Shown: piece after piece, positions 51,006 through 58,471 of the stretch | Position numbering within the stretch: position 1 is the first letter of the stretch | Layout: each line of letters starts with the position of its first letter | Assembly: GCF_001931675.1 (NCBI RefSeq) | Contig: NZ_CP014839.1 | Span: 1,860,001 to 1,924,000, forward strand | DNA: 64,000 nt | DNA from: Pandoraea thiooxydans | Lineage (GTDB): Bacteria > Pseudomonadota > Gammaproteobacteria > Burkholderiales > Burkholderiaceae | Reading direction: 5' to 3' | The notes under the pieces: model-generated | Database searches by the model: none | Told to the model about the DNA's origin: nothing | The model's input: only the letters and a program-made list of their open reading frames with translations | Program-made: the position numbers and the translations under genes

Positions 51006-51833
51006 ATGAAAAAACAGACAGGTACCGCGCGGGCACGCGAACAGGCGTTCCGCGCGGCAGTGAAATCGCTCAGGCAGACCAAACTATTGCATCGGCATGC
51101 GCGCCAGCATCGAGCCATCAGCCGACTGCCCATCGGCCCCTATTTGCTGCTTCAGGCAATAGCGCTACCCACGCTATTCTGCGGAGGCTTGGTGTGGGCA
51201 AAGCCTTATATCCTAAGGATCTGGCGCGACTGTGTCGTATTTTGGGCGCAACGACTGAACATACCGCTTCAGGTTGATCGCGGCACTGGAAATTGGCGCA
51301 GCCTGGATCTGATCTGGGCACAATCCGCGCCAACCGCGGACCTGCCAAGCAACGCGATCATGTTAGCCACCGCCGCGGCAACCGCGCTTGCATTCCTGGC
51401 AACGGTTTGGATGAATGGCCGATTATTGCCGCTCAAGTATCTGATCCGCATTCTGTGCGTCGTGCAAGCGATGGCATTGCTGTTTTTTTGGCTTTGGCCC
51501 ACGCAATTTCCCTATACGCCTCTGAGTCACCTGACTGCCGTGATCGATATGGGATACGAATTGCTGTTAGCGATACCGGTCATGCTCGCGATTGGCTACT
51601 ACATTTTGAATGTGCGCATAGCAGTAAAGGCTTTTTATACGACAATGATTCTGGCTTACTTCTTCGTGATGATTCCAAATCAGGCGGTATTGCACATGCT
51701 GATACTTCAGCATTTATCAGTGCTCTTCATGCCGGTGTTGTATATCTGCTTCGGTGCGGTATTCGACGTATTGATTTTCGTCGCGTTGTACTCCTGGGTA
51801 GCCAGCATGGCGCCGGCGCAAGCAACCATCTAA
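51006..51833 (+). CDS. Polytopic membrane protein of the polymer cluster, unknown function
   Basis: A 275-residue protein with a basic N-terminal 45 residues (RAREQAFRAAVKSLRQTKLLHRHARQHR) and about six hydrophobic segments. A periplasmic-type loop lies near residue 70-110 (QRLNIPLQVDRGTGNWRSLD). It starts 10 bases after the YaiO-like gene. No family was recognised. By position it may be a polymer-modifying acyltransferase-like or assembly component, but no catalytic motif was seen. Confidence 0.7.
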   Translation: MKKQTGTARAREQAFRAAVKSLRQTKLLHRHARQHRAISRLPIGPYLLLQAIALPTLFCGGLVWAKPYILRIWRDCVVFWAQRLNIPLQVDRGTGNWRSLDLIWAQSAPTADLPSNAIMLATAAATALAFLATVWMNGRLLPLKYLIRILCVVQAMALLFFWLWPTQFPYTPLSHLTAVIDMGYELLLAIPVMLAIGYYILNVRIAVKAFYTTMILAYFFVMIPNQAVLHMLILQHLSVLFMPVLYICFGAVFDVLIFVALYSWVASMAPAQATI

Positions 51834-51927
51834 GGCCGAGGAGCCGCAAACGCACCCGCTCTCGTGTCGCGACCGAGGCGGCCAAGGCGCCGGGCAGTGC
51901 CGCCGCTTGTTTGCCGGCACCGCGCAA

Positions 51928-53757
51928 TTATTCAACTGTGACGGATTTTGCCAGATTGCGCGGCTTATCGATATCGGTGCCTCGCGCCAACGCCGTGTGG
52001 TAAGCCAGCAACTGCAGTGGAACCACGTGCAGGATCGGCGACAACAAGCCATGATGCTCCGGCAGCTGTATGACGTGCATACCGTCACTGGGCGCGACCA
52101 TCGAGTCGGCATCGGCGAAGACATACAGTTGGCCGCCCCGCGCGCGCACCTCCTGCATGTTCGATTTCAGCTTGCCGAGCAATGAGTTGTTTGGTGCAAT
52201 CGTGACCACCGGCATATCCTCGGTTACCAACGCCAATGGACCATGCTTGAGTTCGCCGGCGGGGTACGCCTCGGCATGGATATAGGAGGTTTCCTTCAGT
52301 TTCAATGCACCTTCCAGCGCGATCGGATAATGCAAGCCGCGCCCGAGAAATAGCGCATTTTCCTTTCTGGCAAATAGGCTTGCCCAAGCCATAATCTGGG
52401 GTTCCAATTCGAGTATCCGGCAAATGGCCGCCGGTAAGTGACGCAGTGCGTCGACATGCAATCGTTGCTGTTCGGGCGTCAGGTGCCCGCGTAGTTTCGC
52501 CAGCGTAAGCCCCAGGATGAGTAAAGCCGCCAGTTGGGTGGTGAACGCCTTGGTCGAGGCCACGCCGATCTCGATGCCGGCGCGCGTAAGGAACGACAAC
52601 TCGGCTTCGCGCACCAGGGCCGACACACCCACGTTGCAGATGGCCAGCGAGTGCCTGTGACCCAATTGGTGCGCATATTTGAGTGCAGCAAGCGTATCGG
52701 CGGTCTCGCCAGACTGCGATATCGCCAGTACCAGCGCATGCGGATTGACGGCCGGCTCGCGGTAGCGATATTCACTGGCGACCTCGACACTGACCGGAAT
52801 GCCCACCAGCGACTCGATCCAGTATTTGGCGGTCATGCCAGCGTAATAACTCGAGCCGCACGCGAGAATCCTAATGGCGTTTATCTGTTTGAAAATCTCA
52901 CTGGCACCTGCTCCGAACATCCCGGCATCCAGGTTCTCGCTGCCAATCAACGTATCAGCCAGAACCCCCGGCTGCTCAAAGATCTCCTTTTGCATGTAAT
53001 GCCGGAAGGGCGCGAGTTCAGCCGGACCGGCGGTGGCCGACACGGTGTCGATCTTGCGATTGACCGAGATGCCATTACGGTCGACGACTCGAATCGACGT
53101 CTGCCGCACATCGACCAAATCGCCTTCCTCCAGATAGATGATCTGATCGGTGGCGCCGGACAGTGCCATTGCGTCGGACGCCAGGAAGTTTTCTCCATGC
53201 CCCAGTCCGGCCACCAGCGGGCAGCCGAGACGGGCGCCCACCATGCGATGCGGCTCACTCTTGCAAATCACCGCGATGGCGAATGCGCCAGTCAGGCGCT
53301 TGACGGCCTTTTCAACCGCATGCAGCAAATCGCCGTCGTACAAATGATTAATCAGATGAGCAATTACTTCGGTATCCGTTTGCGATTCGAAAAGGTAACC
53401 AAGAGATTTCAACTCGGTTCTGATGAGTTCATAATTCTCGATAATTCCGTTGTGAACCAACGCTATGCGTCGATCGCCCTGGCGATCGAGTGAGAAATGC
53501 GGGTGTGCATTATCGATCACCGGCCCGCCATGCGTCGCCCAGCGAGTGTGGGCGATCCCCGAGTTGCCGGCAAACCCGCTGGCATCGATCTGCGCCTGAA
53601 GTTCGCTGACTCGAGCAATACTCCGCGCACGGAACAGACCCTGATCATGAACGGCGATACCGCATGAGTCATAGCCGCGATACTCGAGTCGCTGCAAACC
53701 CTGCATCAACACCGGAACGATATTCCGGCCAGTTACTGCCCCCACGATTCCACACAT
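51928..53757 (-). CDS. glmS: Glutamine--fructose-6-phosphate aminotransferase
   Basis: A 609-residue enzyme of normal length that makes glucosamine-6-phosphate, the entry to UDP-GlcNAc. The N-terminal nucleophile cysteine is in [12 protein letters not shown]. The glutaminase domain has [10 protein letters not shown] and HNGIIENYE. Two SIS domains follow ([38 protein letters not shown]), and the chain ends [11 protein letters not shown]. It converges with the polymer cluster and would feed the same UDP-HexNAc pool. Whether it is the only glmS in the genome cannot be known from the window. Confidence 0.97.
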   Translation of the reverse strand: MCGIVGAVTGRNIVPVLMQGLQRLEYRGYDSCGIAVHDQGLFRARSIARVSELQAQIDASGFAGNSGIAHTRWATHGGPVIDNAHPHFSLDRQGDRRIALVHNGIIENYELIRTELKSLGYLFESQTDTEVIAHLINHLYDGDLLHAVEKAVKRLTGAFAIAVICKSEPHRMVGARLGCPLVAGLGHGENFLASDAMALSGATDQIIYLEEGDLVDVRQTSIRVVDRNGISVNRKIDTVSATAGPAELAPFRHYMQKEIFEQPGVLADTLIGSENLDAGMFGAGASEIFKQINAIRILACGSSYYAGMTAKYWIESLVGIPVSVEVASEYRYREPAVNPHALVLAISQSGETADTLAALKYAHQLGHRHSLAICNVGVSALVREAELSFLTRAGIEIGVASTKAFTTQLAALLILGLTLAKLRGHLTPEQQRLHVDALRHLPAAICRILELEPQIMAWASLFARKENALFLGRGLHYPIALEGALKLKETSYIHAEAYPAGELKHGPLALVTEDMPVVTIAPNNSLLGKLKSNMQEVRARGGQLYVFADADSMVAPSDGMHVIQLPEHHGLLSPILHVVPLQLLAYHTALARGTDIDKPRNLAKSVTVE

Positions 53758-54323
53758 CGCATATTCCTATTTGAATTGATTCATCGCCAGTGATTATTGC
53801 TTCGGCGATTATTGAATGTGACCGATGATTATTCATCACGACGCGTAAAGTGGGAATGTAGATTTCCTCGGTCAACGTGGCACGCTTTTACTCAGATTCT
53901 TATTAGGGAACGTCAATGGCCCGCAGCGCTACGTAAAACGCAATTCGGGCATTCTTGGATGACACCATGCCAGGATCGTGCCGTCTGTTCGATAGCCAAC
54001 AGTGGCGCATTTCTTTTTCGTTTCCGGACGGCACCGCTTGCTATCGCATGCTCTATTTTTTAAAGTTAATTGAGTTTAGTGACTATCGAACCTGGCACCG
54101 ACATCGCCGGATTCTATGTACGTTTTCGTACAGACAAAGCGATCTCGAACTGTTTAAATTAAATCAGGGGTTATTAAACATCGGTCGCGAGGACGCCACG
54201 TCGAGGGTGGTTCTTCCAATCAAATAAAGTCCGTGGTCCACCCAGTCATGACTGGATTAATCCTTCCAATGCTTTTCCTCAAATCAACTGAACTGGGGAA
54301 GATTGTTTCTGGAGGTTCAAAAG
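53758..54323. other. Divergent intergenic region between glmS and the diguanylate cyclase gene
   Basis: About 565 bases with lower GC than the surroundings and no supported gene. It contains the perfect TGTACG palindrome at 54117-54132 and ends with GGAGGT (54311-54316) before the cyclase start. No glmS ribozyme or other conserved RNA was recognised. Confidence 0.5.
54117..54132. promoter_or_regulatory. TGTACG-N4-CGTACA palindrome, site 4 (perfect)
   Basis: TGTACG-TTTT-CGTACA, a perfect 16-bp palindrome flanked by CTA and GACAA, lies 192 bases before the diguanylate cyclase start and 360 bases before the glmS start. Confidence 0.7.
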
Positions 54324-55295
54324 ATGCAAAAAAAACAAAATCTGGTATCTGAACTGCGTCACGGTGAACTGCGTCACGGATCAGAGGATGGCGCTGCCGC
54401 CCCCGACGACGCAATCTCGAAATCACAACCTTGCACCAATAACAACAACCGGTCGCTGGCTGCTTCGGCAATTGCGGAAGGGATCACGGACAGCGTCAAT
54501 CTGCTTAGCGCGATTAAATCGCGGTTCGAGTCAGGCGTCGCTATCCCGCTGAGTACCGCACTCAGAGACGCGGCATGCGAATCGCGCAGGGCGGCCAAGG
54601 AGAATATGCTGTTGTGCGCGGCGATGTTGGAGCAACTGCATGACCTGCTATTGCAGGAGAAGGCGCGGCTCAGACAACTCGAATCGGAAGTATGCAACGC
54701 TCGCGCCGCACTTGTTGCGGCGCGAGCCGATTTGGTCGGGACGCTGTCGGAGGGAAGACGTGTGCGCCACCTGGCCTTGCACGACGACCTCACCACATTA
54801 CCGAATCGTGTTTTCTTTCGGGAATGGCTCAATAATGCGCTGCTCGCTCATCAGAAGCAGCGTCAGACCTTGGCCGTGCTTTACCTGGATCTGGACCATT
54901 TCAAGAGGATCAACGATGCGCATGGGCACCATGTGGGTGATGAACTCATCAAGATTGTCGCCGCTCGACTGGCGCGCACAGTGCGTATCGAGGACATCGT
55001 CAGCCGCTTGGGCGGCGATGAATTTGCCTGCTTGTTCTCAAATGTGCCTGATCGCGCTCATCTGAGCAATCTCGCCGGCAAGTTGTTCGAGGCCATATCG
55101 GCGCCTTTGGTAATCGACGGCGTCGCGTTCAGCATGCGCCCCAGCATTGGCATTGCGATATACCCGTCAGATGGCATGACGTCAACGGCGTTGCTCAAAA
55201 ACGCCGATGCAGCCATGTATTGCGCCAAGCGACGCCAGACTGGTCACGCATTTTTTGATCAAATGGCAACTACGCAAACTCGTGGCGGCGCATAG
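54324..55295 (+). CDS. Diguanylate cyclase (GGDEF)
   Basis: A 323-residue soluble protein. The C-terminal domain carries the active-site GGDEF (SRLGGDEFACLF) and, five residues before it, an RxxD inhibitory site (RIED), so it should make cyclic-di-GMP with product inhibition. DLDHFKRINDAHGHHVGD and HDDLTTLPNRVFF are typical. The N-terminal 130 residues are helical with a coiled coil (LLLQEKARLRQLESEV) but no recognised sensor. A short duplication, LRHGELRHG, near the N terminus reflects a repeat in the DNA. ATG 54324 follows GGAGGT. Confidence 0.93.
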   Translation: MQKKQNLVSELRHGELRHGSEDGAAAPDDAISKSQPCTNNNNRSLAASAIAEGITDSVNLLSAIKSRFESGVAIPLSTALRDAACESRRAAKENMLLCAAMLEQLHDLLLQEKARLRQLESEVCNARAALVAARADLVGTLSEGRRVRHLALHDDLTTLPNRVFFREWLNNALLAHQKQRQTLAVLYLDLDHFKRINDAHGHHVGDELIKIVAARLARTVRIEDIVSRLGGDEFACLFSNVPDRAHLSNLAGKLFEAISAPLVIDGVAFSMRPSIGIAIYPSDGMTSTALLKNADAAMYCAKRRQTGHAFFDQMATTQTRGGA

Positions 55296-55368
55296 CCAGC
55301 GAGGCTGCATAGAGGCGGTTGCAGAACCCTTGCCCGCAGCCCGGGCCTTCGACACGCAACATCGCAAG

Positions 55369-55665
55369 CTACAAATCGGCGACCGACTCGTCCTTCACAT
55401 CGCCATCGATGATCTCGCGGCCATGCTTCTCGCCGGCGCGTCTGGCTTCACCGATCGCATCGTATGAGAGCGCTTCCGAAAGCTTGAACATGCGGCTGGT
55501 CAGATCCGTCGGTACGATCCCCGCGCGAAAAATCCGCACCGACACCTGGTACCCTTGATCTCGTTTGGGCACCCGCTTGATTTGGATGCCGTGCATATCA
55601 TGGTTTGGATATATCAAGGTCTGAATTTCGAATCCCTTATGAACCGGAAGAACGGCAGTAAACAT
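55369..55665 (-). CDS. Small hypothetical protein
   Basis: A 98-residue protein (FTAVLPVHKGFEIQTLIYP at the N terminus, then VPKRDQGYQVSVRIFRAG) with a compact beta-rich start and a helical C-terminal half (FKLSEALSYDAIGEARRAGEKHGREII). Its composition looks like a real cytoplasmic protein rather than a shadow frame, but I do not recognise the family. It converges on the diguanylate cyclase gene with about 70 bases between stops. Confidence 0.6.
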   Translation of the reverse strand: MFTAVLPVHKGFEIQTLIYPNHDMHGIQIKRVPKRDQGYQVSVRIFRAGIVPTDLTSRMFKLSEALSYDAIGEARRAGEKHGREIIDGDVKDESVADL

Positions 55666-56445
55666 ATTGTGCCTCTGTGTATATGACGAAATTCGCTAGA
55701 CACGACCGAAGTGAGCGTGCCGGGATGAAATGAGGGGCGGCAACATTGTTGCGAGATCGCGAAGCGCGGCGTGCAGGACGGGGCATCACCAGCCAGCCAG
55801 GTTGCGAATCGAATAGCGCATCCAAATCAACGGCAAGTGAAGATACGCGGGCGCATTACAGCATCACGGCGTCATACATCTGAGCCCAGTGTGAGCACAT
55901 TCCCATCAGTTTGCAACATATCTTGACGCCTGTTGGCGCCGCGCCGACGAAATAGAGTTGCTGCGTGCGCTGGCGTACAGACAGCCGGCTCCCGCATCGC
56001 TAGCGTTGCTACTATGAAGTGGGTTTCGCCGAGATGGCGTCGCGTCTTATCTCGGTACTCGATGAGGTACTGACGTTGGCTATCGACAATGAATTACCGC
56101 AGTCCCGAATTGACCTCTGCAGGTGGGAGGACGAAGGAGGGCGAGGCAGGCCGCTGCGAGGCTGGTCAAAAATCAGCTTGGTCCAGCCGCCCAGGTTTTT
56201 TTCTGATCCGTTATTCGTTTTGACGCGTTCGAAAAAATTCGCTACCGAGAAATCGAACCCTACCACCATCGAAAAATTCAGCGCGGCAAATCGGATGCTG
56301 TAGTGGGCACCATCCTCCGAGAAATGGCGTTTCCTGGCAAAGCCGCACCCGGTATGGCCGTAACGACAGACAAGCCGATGCCGCGATGATATCGGCGATA
56401 TTCGCGCTTGCCAGGCAGCGACGGCGCACAGTTGACAGTATTGCG
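55666..56445. other. Long intergenic region without a supported gene
   Basis: About 780 bases of lower coding character. Open frames exist on both strands (for example 56019-56303 plus and 56012-56458 minus) but neither has a good start, family resemblance or composition like its neighbours. A weak copy of the palindrome (CGTGCG-CTGG-CGTACA followed by GAC) lies at 55964-55979. Confidence 0.45.
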
Positions 56446-56814
56446 ATGAAGAAAACAAAGATCAAATGGCTCAAAGCGCCTCAGCCGCACGATTATCCGG
56501 CAGCGGAAGCCTATTTGCGCTTGATTTTATTGCCACAGGCGGCGAGGCTCGCGGCTGTTGAATTGACGAGTGCAGCAATGACAACACTCGCCGCAAAGGA
56601 CATCTTTCGGGCTTCCGGTGTTTCGCTGCTTGGGGTCAGCAACAGTCATGTTGAAAAGGATCGGGCTCGTATCACCCGGGGAAAGAAGTTGTCGCCGCTT
56701 TTGCTATTCAGAAACCCGGATCAAGGCCGGCTGGTCATTGCCGACGGCTATCATCGACTCTGTGCAGTCTATATGTTCGATGAAGATGCGATGATTCCCT
56801 GCAAAATCGTCTGA
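56446..56814 (+). CDS. ParB/sulfiredoxin-like single-domain protein
   Basis: A 122-residue protein. The motif LVIADGYHRLCAVYMFDED near the C terminus and GKKLSPLLLFRNPDQGR before it correspond to the ParB/Srx nucleotide-binding fold (G-x-x-R box), where a short strand precedes DGxHR. No DNA-binding or partner domain follows, and no parA is near, so it is not a chromosome-partition ParB. Its substrate is unknown. It precedes the aquaporin gene by 34 bases and is probably co-transcribed. Confidence 0.65.
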   Translation: MKKTKIKWLKAPQPHDYPAAEAYLRLILLPQAARLAAVELTSAAMTTLAAKDIFRASGVSLLGVSNSHVEKDRARITRGKKLSPLLLFRNPDQGRLVIADGYHRLCAVYMFDEDAMIPCKIV

Positions 56815-56848
56815 AGAAGAGAGCGCGGCTCGTTTGATGGAGGCCATT

Positions 56849-57637
56849 ATGACGAAGGCTCAATCGGGTAAATTGACTTCAGAGCAGCTTATGCTGCGCG
56901 GCTCGCCGCCGCCCGATTTTCTGGAGTTTGCCCACGAGTGGCGGCGTCTATTCTCCGAAGCCTGGGGGACCTTCCTCCTGGTGGTTGTTGCTGCGGGCGC
57001 TGCCGTGGTCGGTGCCCGGAGCGGCGGTGAGATAACCCCGGGTATGAAGGTCGCGGCGCCGGGCCTGATGGTCATGGCTATCATTTATTTCATGGGGACT
57101 GTCAGCGGCGCCCATTTAAATCCGGCTGTCACATTGGCGTTTGCCGCGCGGCGCAATTTCCCGTGGCGCCGTGTGCCGGGTTACATCGGCGCTCAACTGG
57201 TCGGGGGAATCGCCGCGGCATCTTTTCTCCGAGCGATGTTCGGTACCGCCGCGTTGCTCGGTGCCACCACGCCCGGCTCCGGTGTGAGCGATGTTAAAGC
57301 GTTGGCGATGGAAATTCTGTTGACGACAGGGTTGGTCAGCACAATTCTCGGCACCGCATCGGGCGCTCGAAATATCGGTTCGAACGGCGCGCTGGCGATC
57401 GGTGGATATATCGCTCTGGCAGGTTTTTGGGCATCGCCCATCAGCGGAGCGTCGATGAATCCTGTTCGCTCGTTCGCCCCCGACCTGATGCGCGGCGACT
57501 TGAGCACCACCTGGATCTACGTTGCCGGTCCGCTACTGGGCGCGCTCATTGCGGTAGGCTTCGAGTGGGTTCTGAAAGGCAACGCAACCGCTGCTGGCAC
57601 AATTGCCGCACAAGGAGACCACCAGGAAACGGGCTAA
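56849..57637 (+). CDS. Aquaporin/MIP family channel
   Basis: A 262-residue six-helix channel protein. The first pore loop is SGAHLNPAVTLAF with the normal NPA box. The second is SGASMNPVRSFAPDL, with Val replacing Ala in the NPA box, a change known in some MIP branches that can widen selectivity. A 35-residue cytoplasmic N-terminal tail precedes helix 1. The start ATG 56849 lies five bases after GGAGG; earlier in-frame TTG/ATG codons overlap that site. It would pass water or small uncharged solutes and fits the osmotic/stress theme of the region. Confidence 0.9.
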   Translation: MTKAQSGKLTSEQLMLRGSPPPDFLEFAHEWRRLFSEAWGTFLLVVVAAGAAVVGARSGGEITPGMKVAAPGLMVMAIIYFMGTVSGAHLNPAVTLAFAARRNFPWRRVPGYIGAQLVGGIAAASFLRAMFGTAALLGATTPGSGVSDVKALAMEILLTTGLVSTILGTASGARNIGSNGALAIGGYIALAGFWASPISGASMNPVRSFAPDLMRGDLSTTWIYVAGPLLGALIAVGFEWVLKGNATAAGTIAAQGDHQETG

Positions 57638-57797
57638 GCAAGGGCGATCTCATTCAACGATCATAACGTGGTTGTTTTTCGGCGATCGGCAAGGAATCTG
57701 CTACCATCAATAAAGAGTTTCAAGACGACACTTGCCTTGACAGGGCTGAGTAAGCCGTAACACAGAGTTGCAACGGGTTGATTAGAGGGAAACACTG

Positions 57798-58388
57798 ATG
57801 AACACTGCTGATCTCCATAATCAGTTGCAATTGCGCTCTCGAGCGATGGCATACCTCGAAGACGGCACGGCGCTGCCGACAAACGGTGGAGCGGTCAGTG
57901 CCGGAACCCTGGCTTTGCTGCACCAGCTTGCCAACGATCCGGCCTACGCCGGCGATGTGCTCAAAATCCTCCATGAGCTGCAGGTCTTTCAGGTGGAACT
58001 GGATATCCAGCATGAACAGATGGAGCAAGACGCGCGCGAGTTGACGCTCGCGCTCAACCGATACGTTGAGCTCTATGCCCATGCCCCGGTTGGCTATTTA
58101 ATCCTGGACTCGGATTACGTCATTCTTGAAGCCAACTTCATGGCAGGCGAGATTCTCGGTGTCGCGCATGACGCCCTGTTGGGGCAGAGAATCGATATTT
58201 TTTTTGCGCCGGGAAGTCGGCTGCCATTACTGACGCTGCTCTCGTCACTTCTCGCGGATCAGGAGCCGGGACATTTCCGCAAGGCAAGTCGCGCGGTGCA
58301 ATCCGGCACGTCCATTCTTCAGGCCGTCGCGAGCGTCGCGCCGCAAAGCGGCGCTCTTTTACTCACAATGACCGATTCCGTGACCTGA
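57798..58388 (+). CDS. PAS-domain protein
   Basis: A 196-residue protein. Residues 40-85 form a helical segment (LKILHELQVFQVELDIQHEQMEQ) leading into a PAS domain (YAHAPVGYLILDSDYVILEANFMAGEILG) that ends without an output domain. The helix plus PAS combination is common at the N terminus of sensor kinases and chemotaxis-like fusion proteins. It stands 84 bases before the CheB-CheR-PAS gene, so it probably acts as a separate sensor or adaptor for that protein. Confidence 0.85.
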   Translation: MNTADLHNQLQLRSRAMAYLEDGTALPTNGGAVSAGTLALLHQLANDPAYAGDVLKILHELQVFQVELDIQHEQMEQDARELTLALNRYVELYAHAPVGYLILDSDYVILEANFMAGEILGVAHDALLGQRIDIFFAPGSRLPLLTLLSSLLADQEPGHFRKASRAVQSGTSILQAVASVAPQSGALLLTMTDSVT

Positions 58389-58471
58389 GTCCGGGTATTG
58401 CGGCGCCTGCCCGCCGTGACCGCGGTGCGCTTCGGCCTGCGAGGCAGGTAGCCAACAAGGTCAATCGAATC

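Noticed and set aside
53758-54323. Possible glmS-type riboswitch in the leader of glmS
   Set aside because: The conserved ribozyme is a feature of Gram-positive glmS leaders, and no comparable core or long structured leader was recognised here.
56012-56458. Frames on both strands in the 780-base gap (minus 56012-56458, plus 56019-56303)
   Set aside because: No ribosome-binding site, no recognisable family, and amino-acid make-up unlike neighbouring proteins; treated as non-coding.
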